64,000 bases of DNA from positions 23,101,001-23,165,000 of the forward strand of contig NC_087257.1 of assembly GCF_037042905.1 (NCBI RefSeq). Reading direction: 5' to 3'. Source of the DNA: Lytechinus pictus. Its lineage: Eukaryota > Echinodermata > Echinoidea > Temnopleuroida > Toxopneustidae. A program made the translations under genes and the position numbers. The notes below the pieces were generated by a model. It was not told where the DNA came from, did not search any database, and saw only the letters and a program-made list of their open reading frames with translations. Positions 1 through 12,236 of the stretch are shown here, one piece after another. Positions within the stretch are counted from its first letter, which is position 1. Every line of letters begins with the position of its first letter.

Positions 1-71
1 ATTATTAGTAGCCTATCACTTTCACAGTTCATTGTTTATTCATATTTTTTTCCACATTTTAAATACTACAG

Positions 72-3000
72 CCAACACAATCTTATCCAGCCCGTAGCAA
101 GCGTGAACTTACTAGCGATGAAGAACTCACTCCTTCATTCCCTATAAAGGTAAAACTTCTTATCAGTGTACACGCTCTTGAATTAATATAAAGTGGACTA
201 ATTCAAAGAAGGGGGGAGGGGGTCTTCTGAGGTGAGGTTAGAACATTGAATACTTTATTACCAAATTATTATTGTCGTAAGGGAGAATCGGTTGGGTACC
301 AGAAAGATGCTCCTGTACTAAAGCTTATCTGTTATTAACCAGCTTCATATTAGAAATGTGACACTTTGCAGTGTAGCTTGTCAAAATCAATTTTATAATT
401 GAATGATCTAACATGTACTTTATTGTAATCCTTACAGGACCACCTTTCGCTACAATCTCGGCCTCGTAAGAAGCGCAGACGAGGATCTAAAAAGAAGATG
501 TGCTCCGATAAGGTAATATTCCCTTAATTTTAATTATGTTGACTAATAAAATGTTTGATGGAATCACAAGGGAAAATAAACTAATTTTCTTCAGTAATTT
601 CCATGTGGAATCATATTTCAAATTGGAATTCTTACATGAATGTGTCTTAATTGGATTCATTTTCAAAAGTTACATTCTGGGGTAATATTTTCATACAATT
701 TGTTTTCAGAGAGCATAGAATTTAGTTATTATAGTAAGACATTCTCTGTCCAAAAGAGCACTTGGATTTCATCAATGTGCTGAAGTACACTTGGATAGTG
801 ATTAACCACACATTTAATGAACATCCTTGGTTTTCTGTCAAAAGAGCTGAGCAAATTGTGAGTTTGTTGGGAATGCAACATCATGATTTGAATATTTATA
901 TCAAATTTAATTATCTATGAAGACATGATTGAAATAAATTGAATAAAGAGAATTTCTGGCATTCATTATACTTGTACGTGTGCACAAGTTTCCTCCCGCA
1001 TTAAAATGATCTGAATGGTGGAACTGTGGGCAATTTTTCTAAAATTTTACCTCTAAATTTTGTTGATTCAATAAAAGAATATATCTATCTTAGTAATTGC
1101 TATATGTTTTTGTTACTTTATTTTTGTATGATAACATCAATAATTATAATTGTTAGTATAATATTAGTGATAGAAGTATTAGCATTGCTGCTGCTACTAT
1201 TACTAATATTGGCAGCTATTTTTAATAACTTTTAATTATCAACATCATTGTAAATAGTACGTTCAGAGTTTGTGCTATTGTTATCTTGATTATTAGTTTA
1301 CAAGTTTAGGGAACTAATCTATGATTCCATTTTCTTTTCAGGAAAGAACCTTCCAATCTTCAGACTCAAGCACACAGACATGCCTTGAAGACATTGATGA
1401 CAATGGACTGAGGGAGGAGAGCACACAGTGGCCTCCAGACTTTGATGCTATCAACATTGACCATAATTACCCACAAACACAGTTGCCAGTTGTGTGGCCA
1501 TGTTGTGCAAAAAGTAAACTCAACAGCAAGACTCAAGGGTCATCACCTTTGACCGAGCCATCGATGGCTATGCCTCCACCTCCACCACCAAGCCAATCAC
1601 CATCTGGCTCCCCACCCACTGCACCTGGACCACCATTACCCAGCATGACCGTAACTACCTCTCAAGAATCGGTATCAATATCACCTAGACCTTCACCAGA
1701 ATCAGAATTGCACGTTCAGCCCAGTGAAATATTGACACCTCTTTTGTCTCCCAAGAATTCTTCGATGTCAGATGAATCATCTTCTGATGAACTAACATCG
1801 TCGCAAGATAGTTCTTCTAGTTCAACTTCCCTTTACAACACCGGCACATCAAGTGACCCTTCTTACCTACCTTCTGATGAGGAATCCTCCAGCTCAGAAC
1901 CAGAAGATGAGCCACCACAGCTTCGCTATGTGAAGGAAAAGAAGTTTCTAGTGTTTGAGGAATGTCTTGACACTTTGTTATATTCACAGAAGTGTGCTAA
2001 GTGTGGTTCTGGACAGATATGCGAGATAAAGAAGTACTGTGTGGGCACAATGCTTGTAGCAGACCTCACATGCTTTTGTGGAAACGTGTTCAAATGGTCT
2101 TCACAACCGAAGATTGGGAAACAACCAGTTGGCAACCTTCTGACAGCGTCTGCAATACTTCTCAGTGGCAAGACTTATGAACAGTTGCGATTCTTTGCGG
2201 AACTTCTCAACCTCCAATTCCTATCCCACACCACCTTCAACTCCATCCAAAATGCAGCCCTCCTCCCCACCATAAATCACTTTTACGAAGAAAACATCTC
2301 TTCTGTAAAAAGGGAAGTAAAGTGTAGAAATGACCAGGTAGTCTTGTGCGGAGATGGGAGGTGTGACAGTCCCGGATACAACGCCAAATACTGTACATAT
2401 ACATTTATCGACATGAAGTCCAACAAAATCCTGGACATGTCCGTTGTCCAGGTGACTGAGGCATCAAGCTCTGTTGCCATGGAGAAGATCGGTTGTCAGC
2501 GGACATTAGAGAAGATATTACAGGACGGCATCAACGTTGCGACAGTAGCAACCGACAGGCATACGGGAATCCGTAAGATGCTCAGGGAACTTTACCCGTA
2601 CATCATCCACCAATTTGATGTCTGGCATCTCACCAAATCCATAGGAAAGCGGCTAATAACAAAGTCCAAGCAGAAAGAATGTAGTGAGCTTTGTCAGTGG
2701 ACCCAGGCCATAAACAATCATATCTGGTGGGCTGCTCAACATTGTAGAGGAGATCCGGATTTGATCATTGAAATGATCCAGTCGATCACCCATCACATAT
2801 GTAATATACATCAATGGAATTCTTGTGACCAGTATCATAACTGCGCACATAGAGAATTCACCGAAGAGGAGATCGAGGCAAGAAAATGGTTTGTTCCAGG
2901 ATCCAAGGCGCACACAGCTCTCCAGGAAGTCTTATTCGACACCAGGTTGGTCAAGGACATGAGACACCTAACCCAGGCTTGCCATACAGGGTCCATAGAG

Positions 3001-3402
3001 GCTTACCACAACCTGTATCTCAAATATGCTCCCAAGCGTCTCCACTTCAAGTATCCAGCAATGCTTGGGCGTGCCCAGCTTGCTGTTCTGGATCACAACC
3101 ACAACGTGGAAACCAAACAAGCCACTGTCAAGTGCCCAAGGAGAGGTACAGCACCAAAGGGTAGCCCGAGATATCGGTATGTGTTCTCCAAACACACTAA
3201 GGAGTGGATCCGGAAGAAGGTCCCAGAAGACAAGGACTACACTTACCTCTGGGAAGTTATGGTTGCAGTGCTTGAGGTGAAAATGGGCGAATTTCTACCA
3301 GAAGATCCCATCATTCCACATCTTCCAGAGAACATTGCGCCAGTACCTCGTCCTCCTCGTGCTGAAATTGACTCTCGTGCAACGACTAGGTTCACCTCTT
3401 AG
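72..3402 (+). CDS. Transposase-derived protein (Kolobok-like DDE core), 3' exons
   Basis: Three coding exons are visible: 72-149, 438-512 and 1342-3402. All start after AG, the first two end before GT, and all are in phase 0. Together they encode at least 737 residues ending at TAG 3400-3402; the start lies left of the window. Exon 438-512 carries a basic nuclear localisation run (RPRKKRRRGSKKK). The last exon begins with an acidic, Ser/Pro-rich low-complexity region. A zinc-ribbon-like set of cysteines follows (CAKC near 1993-2004 and CFC near 2071-2079), then an RNase-H-like core. Candidate catalytic acids are Asp in GDGRCDSPG (2353-2355), Asp in ATDRHTG (2554-2556) and Glu in GSIEAYHN (2998-3000), with the conserved FDVWHLTKS between the last two. 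This core is widespread in fish and marine invertebrate genomes and resembles Kolobok-type transposases, which often carry an N-terminal THAP domain; none is visible here. Introns and the NLS fit either a host-domesticated gene or an intron-bearing transposon. Its function is unknown. Confidence 0.85.
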
Positions 3403-4218
3403 GAAGAAGTTAACTACAGGTTGGATGAGAGGTCACCATGTAACTTCTGGTGATTGACCCCCAGCCAGTACCTCGTCCTCCTCGTGCTGAAATTGACTCT
3501 CGTGCAACGACTAGGTTCACCTCTTAGGAAGAAGTTAACTACAGGTTGGATGAGAGGTCACCATGTAACTTCTGGTGATTGACCCCCAGCCAGTACCTTG
3601 TTCTCCTCGTGCTGAAATTGACTCTCGTGCAACGACTAGGTTCACCTCTTAGGAAGATGTTAGCTACAGGTTGGATGAGAGGTCACCATGTAACTTCTGG
3701 TGATTGACCCCCAGCCAGTACCTTGTTCTCCTCGTGCTGAAATTGACTCTCGTGCAACGACTAGCTTCACCTCTTAGGAAGTTGTTAGCTTCAGGTTGGA
3801 TGAGAGGTCACCATGTAACTTCTGGTGATTGACCCCCAGCCAGTACCTTGTTCTCCTCGTGCTGAAATTGACTCTCGTGCAACGACTAGCTTCACCTCTT
3901 AGGAAGATGTTAGCTTCAGGTTGGATGAGAGGTCACCATGTAACTTCTGGTGATTGACCCCCAGCCAGTACCTTGTTCTCCTCGTGCTGAAATTGACTCT
4001 CGTGCAACGACTAGCTTCACCTCTTAGGAAGATGTTAGCTTCAGGTTGGATGAGAGGTCACCATGTAACTTCTGGTGATTGACCCCCAGCCAGTACCTTG
4101 TTCTCCTCGTGCTGAAATTGACTCTCGTGCAACGACTAGCTTCACCTCTTAGGAAGATGTTAATTAGCTTCAGGTTGGATGAGAGGTCACCATGTAACTT
4201 CTGGTGATTGACCCCCAA
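3340..4218 (+). repeat. 125-bp tandem array seeded from the gene's 3' end
   Basis: Seven head-to-tail copies start at 3340, 3465, 3590, 3715, 3840, 3965 and 4090, each beginning CCAGTACC. The period is 125 bp except the last copy, which has a 4-bp insertion. The first copy contains the final 20 codons and the TAG of the transposase-like gene, so the unit is half coding and half 3' UTR. Copies 3-7 share changes absent from copies 1-2 (for example CTTGTTCTC for CTCGTCCTC), which indicates stepwise local amplification. The period is not a multiple of three, and every unit keeps the stop. Small minus-strand ORFs across it are artefacts of repetition. Confidence 0.95.
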
Positions 4219-4360
4219 CCACAAACATGGTCTCTTCAATGTCATTTATATGAATACTACAGTTATTGAAATTTATATGTGGACCATTTATGTTTCACTT
4301 GCAGAAAGATACTGATGAGGTACAGATTTATAATACTTGATTTTATCACATTACTTCCAG

Positions 4361-4510
4361 AATTGACTCTAAAAAGTATATGATTTCTATTCATTGATGT
4401 CATGTATATGAATTCAAGACGAGAACAAGCGTTACTTTACCTTGCAGAAAGGTGACGCGCTTCATATTGGATGAGAGGTCACTACGGTTACATAACTTAT
4501 GGTGAGGGAC
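4361..4510 (+). repeat. Diverged remnants of the 125-bp unit
   Basis: AGAATTGACTCT near 4361 and the GGATGAGAGGTCAC block near 4468 match parts of the 125-bp repeat. The TGATGTCATGTATATGAAT block near 4396 matches sequence just after the array (near 4238). These look like older, degraded copies, so the amplification may have happened more than once. Confidence 0.6.
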
Positions 4511-7500
4511 TCCTTACGAACACATGCAGTATTTTCTCTTTAAATGTTAAGCATAAAAGTTCACGAAGGAGATGCATCCAACGTAGTTGCTGGATAGTTA
4601 CCTATGCAAATTCATTTACGTAAATGGGCCTCATGTGTAAAAATTTCACTGATGTAGCCAACAGGTTGTTGTAAGTGTCAACAAGTCATACATTGTGGGA
4701 TTGAAGATCCAATACATTATTAGACATGAAAGTCATATGTGTTATGGACAAAGTATTTGAGATATTTTTGAGACAGGAAATATACATTATTGTATTTTCA
4801 GTTATTTTGTGTTCCCATTCACTCCTGGTGTTGATCTACTGTATCAGGAAGTAAATTTTTGATGTTCAGATGCCAGAATCACAGAAATAACACTGCCGAA
4901 AGATTTTATTGATGCAGTTTATACTCTGATAATTGTAGGTTGTTAATTGAATTAGTGATGTAATTTATATTCATATTTTATTAGTTTCTATGTAAAAAGG
5001 ACCTCAAAATCCCAAAGTCTTACAACTGGCTATGAATGGATACCAATTTTCAGACGAAAGTAGGAACACTCTCTTACAAAAGAAGGGCCCATTTTTTTGT
5101 AATTTGTCTTTATTTTGATCCTACATGCAAGTAGCATCCTACATGTTCTTTTACATCTGTGGGAGTTGGCAATGCAGTTATTGTATTCCATCTAATATGC
5201 GCAGGCACATTAGGGTACACTACTACAATTGTCAGAGTTCCCAGCCCATCAGGGATTTTATTTTTATTTTTTTCCATTTGGAAAAAATCAGGGAATTTGA
5301 TCAGACCCAAAAGTCGAAAGTACATGTACCTCAAATCAGGGAATATGCCTCAAACGAGGGAAAAATAGGAATTTTGATCAGCCCAAAAGTCGAAATCATG
5401 GTAGTCAGTCCGACTCTGTTATATATCAACATATCAACCTCTTGCTGTATAAGGTGAGAAAATGATGGCTGTATGGGGAGAAAGGAGGCCATAACATGCC
5501 TGTGTAATAGTACCAACTGAATCGTACATTATTGTTTTTATACAGAAATACATGTACATGTATTTCACGGCAACGACATAGAAAACATGCAAACCTGGGA
5601 ATGGGTATAATCAGGGAATTTGTTTTATCGAAAAGCTGTGAACCCTGATTGTAATGTTTGTGAGGTTGGACTCCCACATACATGTAGCTGTGCAGCATTT
5701 ACATGTAGTTACATATATCTCTTCATTGCATGTCAAAATGGTTTTTACCTAAGTTTACTTATGGAAAATAAAGTTTGTCACAAGTTACGTGTAATTTCAA
5801 CATGTGTTCAATCGATTACAGTGCACTTGAACTTGGTAGTGAAAAGTGTTACATGAATGTAAAGTTTGACAGAAAATAGTTTAGTGTGTTAAAAAAAAAA
5901 ATCAGTCACACCACACACTTGTGTGACTACATTTTGGTCTGAGACTGCCAAATCGAAGCGTTATCTTTCTGTGAATGATATTCTCAAAAAGTGCACCTTA
6001 GAGAATACACAACATGAGATTGGCAATTGTCACTCATGTGATTCTAACAGAATCTATTAGAATATAAACTGTTTTTAAATGTAGAATTTGATACTTTGTA
6101 TTATAATGATTCCTACGGAAATTGCTCAATAATTTGCAAAACAACTGTCTGTTTTTCTGTCAGGCCTTTCCCCATCTCTCTGTTATATTACAACACCTGG
6201 CCACACGTTCGTTTACAAACTTATTTCAGCTTGCTGTTACTCGGTTTTCACACATTTTCCTTATTGATTTGCAAATCTTTTTTCTTGAAATTGTTGCTCC
6301 ATCTGACTAGGCAACTTTGCCTCCGAGTAAGAACCGCCTGTTTAATTTGTACATACATTCAGAAGATTATTTTTTAATATATATAATGGTATTAGTATTT
6401 CTGTTGTCAGCCTCAAGGTACACAGAAGAGTGAACTCATATTACTCTTGGTTATGTATGTAATCTATGTTGACTAGAGATGATATGATGTGCCCTTTTTC
6501 CATGAGAGGACAAAATTTGTCATACTTATGTGTTTTTTATTGGAAATATTCTGTTTTTTATACATTTACTTTGTTTTGATGAAATTACATTTTTTGCTAT
6601 GGTAAAATTAGTTTGACAAGAAGTGATGAATAAATCTGTACTAAAATGTTCTTTTTAGTAGATATGTGAATTGTAAATTTTAGTTGGGACAGCTCCCCCA
6701 TTTAGTTATTGTGCCTGTAATGTTTAGTTTTACAGATTGTCACCAATGCCTTTCCTTATGGCCAGTGATTGAATGATAGAAGGCATCATGCCCAGTCCAA
6801 CTTGTGGGAAGTTGAACTTAGATCATGTGTACTTAAAAAATTCTTTGCTCCTAATTTTCCATGTAGTTGTATGCATAATTACTACAACTTTTTAGAATTT
6901 GTAACACTCTATAATGAACCTGTCAGGGTTTGCTTGAATTCTCATTTAACTGTTTCTCTGCATTTTCTTGTTTTATATGTAAATTACTGTTGAACATGTA
7001 AGGGAGTAACTAATTTTCTCAATGAATCATTTCCGGCTACTTCAACATTCCCAATCTCAAATTTTGTTTTAAAACATTGTGTTTCTCATGCAGTTTAGTT
7101 TTTCCCCCTTTACTGATGAGTGACTGCCACTTTTCCTTCTCCCTATAAAGAATGAATTGTATCTGGGAGGGGGGGGGGTAAATTTAGCTGGAACATGTAT
7201 TCTGTAAGATTAAAGGATGGTGATTGAGGAGTATGTGCATGTATATTCTGTCTTTTTGTGGTTTTGATGGGTTTCCCCCAGTTAATATAATTACTGCACT
7301 GTTTGTGAATTTTACAAAGTAAAAGTTTTTTTCATAGTATTGCTATGTGTTCTGCCTTGTTTGTCCTTTTTTCTGGTGATGGTTTACATTCATTATCACA
7401 TTTTAGTGAGGAATAGTGCATAGAAATATAACCTGAAGCATGTTAAAAAGCAATGAAAATTATAACAGTAATAAAAAAATTATAGACATTAATGATTAAT

Positions 7501-8140
7501 TATTGCTGCTAATAGTTATGTTGACAAAAAAATTCAAGCACCAAACTTTTTGATCAGTACTCAAGGAGAGAGGGCCAAAAATAGCTGAAGATGTAAAAGG
7601 GAGAAGAGCAGAGTGAGCGAGAGAAGGTGAGAGTGAGGGAGAGAGATGTAAACTGGCGAAGTTGAGCTCATCTTGTTATGGTAATATGGAAATGTGTACA
7701 AGTTGAAATAAAAGGTCAATTCCACCCAACATCAAGTTTATTCATTCTATTTGGAACAAAGGGGCTACATGAAGAAGGTCCTGAAAGTCTTGCAAAATAC
7801 ATGTACACAAGAAAGATATTTCCAAATTATGATGACATTGTACATGTACAGCAGTTTTGGAGAGCAGTTATAAAATGACATAGTCATAAAAAAATTGGCA
7901 TCAAGAGACTGCGAAAAAGGTTCTCAATGTCACACCCTTAATGTATATGTTTTAATTACCTTCAATTTTATATATATTTATATGCGACTTGTATATGTTG
8001 GGATCAACTTGATGTTGGGGTGGATTTACTTTCGAACTGCACCATTGGAAAAAAAAAATGCTTACAAGGGCTTACCCTGTGACCTGCTTACTCAAATGTT
8101 CGTGTTATCAGTTTACACGTGTCCATGTATGTTGAAATAC
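4511..8140. other. AT-rich spacer, possible long 3' UTR
   Basis: No convincing coding exon is visible. AATAAA signals at 5767-5772 and 6629-6634 on the plus strand could end a long 3' UTR of the transposase-like gene. Repeated phrases such as ATCAGGGAATTTG and CAAAAGTCGAAA between 5240 and 5640 suggest a decayed duplicated repeat. A GAGAG-rich stretch lies at 7590-7650, and TACATGTA-type palindromes recur. Confidence 0.4.
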
Positions 8141-9689
8141 ATATGAAGAGCTTGATTCCAAAAGGGGCTAAATGCACTTTTGACCAAAATTGGTCTTGGG
8201 TAAAAAATTTTACCCAAAGAGTGGGAAGGTTGGTAAAATTTTTTGGTAAAATGTTTTGTTCCAAAAAGAGCTAAATCCAAAACAGTTTTGTTCCATAAGG
8301 AGCTTAATCCTTTACCAGGTCAATTACTTTTCATATAGTCATGCATTTTAATTTTTAGGTACATGATGTGGATACAAGTGCACACCATCAGTGCATATTT
8401 TGTTGAAAATTACAGAATTTTACAATTCTCATATTTTTTTATTTAGCTGCTTTTGGAATAAAAGATCAAAAGGTAGCTGTCTGTAGAAAAGGTTTTTTTT
8501 CTTTTTAAAATTATAAATGGATAAACATCCAAAATGATGTAAAATGTACTCTGATTACGTGTTGCTTGTTAAATTTCCAATGTTGAAATGGACAAAAATG
8601 GGCATTCAACCATTCCAAAAGGAGCTAAATGCATGATTTTCTTTTATTATTAATAGATATTGAATGCTATATTTTTTCAAACATGATTTAATTCATTTGA
8701 GATGACAGCACTATCGTATATATAAATACTGTATATATATGAAGAGTTTAGTTGCAAAGGGGTTAGGTCCACTTTTTCCATTCCAAGAAAAACCATATTT
8801 TTTATTCTCACTGCAATACTCTGAGAAACTAAATTGTCATGATGTACTACTCTATCATGTGAACATAAAATTGGGTATAAAAAAATCTACCCATCTTCAA
8901 TTTTTTCTATATATTCTTTTAAAAATTATCATTGTGGACCTAACCCCTTTTGCAACTAAACTGAAATGAATCCAATCTATTTTGATTAAATAGGTGATTT
9001 TTCTTTGCCACTTTTATTCACGTTTTTATGTGAATTTCAAATTTTTGTTGTTTTCATCAGAACGACTAAAATTTAGAGGATTTGAGACAGAAAACAATAA
9101 AAATTTATGAACAATGGACCTAACCCTTTTTGACAAATGAGCTCTTTACAGCTCATTTGTCAAAAAGCTTTAGAGCTCATCAGTTTGCAAAAGGGGATAG
9201 GTCCACGCCAAGAAAATTATTTTTTTAATTCTCCCATATTGCAATATTCTTATGCGAAACTAAATTTTCATGATACCCTACCATGAGAAAATAAAATGGG
9301 GTATAAAGAAATCCACCTGTCTTGATATTTTTGTAAACTATTCTTTTCCAAAAAAATTCTGTGTGGTCCTAACCCCTTTTGCAACTAAACTGAAATGGAC
9401 CTAACCCCTTTTGAAAAAAAAGTGATTTTTCGTTGCCATTTTATATCACTTTTTAATGGGAATTTCAACTTTTCTTTGGTATCATCTTATAGAGCTACTA
9501 AAAATCTATACATTGAGAAAAAAAAATCAAATTTGATGAAAAATGGACCTAATCCCTTTTGCAAGTGAGCTCTTCATATATCAAAATAAAATAGCAGTGG
9601 ATCAGGGAAAATGGTGAATTAAAAATCCTTGATTTACAGAATAGCTCCAAAAGTGGATTTAGCTCCTAATGGAATAAAATTCTTCATAT
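8141..9689. mobile_element. Composite of nested miniature inverted-repeat elements
   Basis: The outer ends form an inverted repeat of about 44 bp, imperfect, beginning ATATGAAGA at 8141 and ending TCTTCATAT at 9689. The inner shared text is GGAGCTAAATCCACTTTTG or close variants. A second element with related ends sits inside at 8737-9579. That inner element is itself two diverged tandem copies of about 420 bp (8737-9160 and about 9160-9579), each with internal blocks reading GTTAGGTCCA or its complement. No transposase ORF is present, so this is a non-autonomous family. The flanks are TA-rich, and a TA target duplication is possible but not distinctive. Confidence 0.75.
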
Positions 9690-12236
9690 CCATGTACACA
9701 AGACTACGTCCTCTTTCTCACACAGGTATGATTGTTACCCAACAGTCTACATAATGCACATCAATATGTTTTGAGTCAAATATGTTTTGAGTCAAGTATT
9801 TTTCAAATTTTATTAACATAAAATGACACACATATATGATAGAAATTGTAACTTTTTTCTACAATAATGATTTTAATATACATGTAAAACAAATTAAAAT
9901 GGCATTTATTTACATGTACAGAAACAACTGAAAATAAATTGGTGATTGATAATCCTAGCCCCATGAGTATGGAACAGTTCACAAGCACTTTACAAAAAAG
10001 GAAAATAAGCAGTTATCTCTGTTTTAGTGACTGTTACTAAATGTCCGATATATTCTAAAAGTGTGTTGTGCACCTTTTCATTCAAAGACTAATGATACAG
10101 TACTTAGTGTGTGCTGCATTTTCTAAACGATACTACAAAATTAAAAAAGAAATTTGATCTTCATTTTTTACCATAAGCATTGTAATAACAGGTTGCCATT
10201 ACAGCAAATCCATTTCAAAACACACATGCATGCATAATGTAGGTCGCATGTATGATGTACATTCTAACTCGAGTGTGTCAATTTAAATTAAAATTGCTTT
10301 ACAAAGTAATACAAGTTAGTGTACCAACATCTATTACAAAATGCAACATTTCATTCCTATTTTAATATATTCCAACTGTACATGTATTTGTCATAACAAT
10401 GGCAGTGCAACCATATATATTTTTTCTGCATAATCATATCTCATCTGAGAAATATGTCGAAAATAAATGTAATTACTTCAAAGAAAAAAAGGAAGGGACA
10501 GAGTGCCTGAACTGCATGTCATTTTATCTGCAAAATAGAATGACTGAGGCAAGGCTGACCACCCACCCACCCATTTCCCTAAAGATGCATTAAAATTTGG
10601 AGAAAAAAAATTATTAACATAAACATATATGAGGGGTGAGCAAGATTTGCAACAAATATGACCAGTCACCACTGAATACTGGTTTAAATGTATATGTATA
10701 TCAAGGTTTTGACAAAGGTGAACAGCCATGCAACATTTAAAACCTCCCAACTGGAGCAATTGACCTTGCATTCAACAACAACAACAAAAAGCTTTATAAA
10801 CATAATTTTTCTCACTAAAATGTGTATGCCAGGAGCCAATGTGAAACAAATAATTTTCACAATGTCTTTTTTTATATGGTTCCAGACAGTCATGTGTAAA
10901 TTGACAATTTTTTCTCTCGTAGAAACAAGACAATGCTATTCTGCACTCAAGTTATGGTAGTTTTCTTGACCTTTAAAAAAATAAAAACTTACATGTACAT
11001 GCAGCCTTCAACAATATAATGTATCCGTTGTTAAAAGTACAACATGTAGACAAATCCAGAGAGAACACCTTACAGGTACATGTAGAGTCAATAATCTTTC
11101 ATAATGCAATGTACATGTACAACCTTTTAATTTTTTTATAAACATTGAACTGCATGCAATGAATGACCTACTCCCATTGTGTTGCCAAAACCTTCTTTGT
11201 CAAATTTGTCATATAAAAACGTAATGCATAAAACAAACATAAGTAAATCTTACATGTACTGCAATACAGAAAACAAATTAAAATGAAAGATTATAAGAAA
11301 GCTAACGTGGGCATCCTCCAGCTTATAATTTGGAAATTCAAACTGTAAATTTGCCCTTCTGTCAAGTTCTGTGTACCGTAAGTTCTTACATGCAAGTACC
11401 AGGTAATTTCTTTCACACAATATGTTTTCATATTACAGAATTTAATGTTCTGTGTATTACGAATCAGACAATGGATTCAAACTTTAAAAACATGTACATG
11501 TATTCTTAAATTACAAAAACTAGACACATGCTCAAACATTATGGTACAGTAGTACATGATGTGAATTCTGCATGTACAATGTATGAACCGCCATTGTCTC
11601 TAAAGCTCTAGATATTCCTGTCTGACCCTAAAATTTTAGAATGAATGCAAGAGTTATATGTACATGTAATTTCATTTTTAATCCTGGAAAGGTGTAAAAT
11701 CACTATTTTGATGTAATTCATTATACAGTATACAAAAATATATATGAAAACTTCAATTACATGTAGACACATTTACAATAAAATGAATAGGCATTTGATA
11801 CAGCAAAGTAGGAAAATAATGTATGGACATACATTATGGGACATTATACTGTACATGTGTACTGCATACTGAATCTTTTCAACATGCACTCATTATCAGA
11901 GTGAAATCTCATGAGCTAAAAGAATGTTGCTACAAAATGTTTTCAGACTTATATAGCATTTGTTTTGTTCTACATACTAGCATTATGTTCAATGATGTGA
12001 TTTTATTCTTCAAAAAGCTTTAGTTTGTCAGTTTTTAATGCTATTTTCTGAATTACAAAGTGGGAAGAAAAAAATCACTTTCAAAGCTCCCATTTGATTC
12101 CCAACTTCATCCCATGACAGCTTATCACAAAATTGTCTTAATGTACACATATTAACTGAGAGCAAAAGAAGGCAGGAGTTTCATTTGGGATATAAGAAGG
12201 GTCATATAACTGTATGCTGTAGGCTAGCAAAAAGGT
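9690..12236. other. AT-rich spacer, 3' flank of the P2X7-C-like gene
   Basis: No supported exon was seen on either strand. The stretch is rich in ACATGTACATGT-type palindromes. A minus-strand AATAAA (plus-strand TTTATT, 12002-12007) lies about 230 bp past the stop of the P2X7-C-like gene and is its best candidate polyadenylation signal. Confidence 0.4.

Noticed and set aside
1926-3280. Several minus-strand and alternate-frame ORFs of 65-92 codons
   Set aside because: They are antisense or out-of-frame shadows of the transposase-like coding exon.
4024-4245. Minus-strand ORF with a repeated peptide
   Set aside because: It is a translation of the 125-bp tandem array; the repetition is a DNA property.
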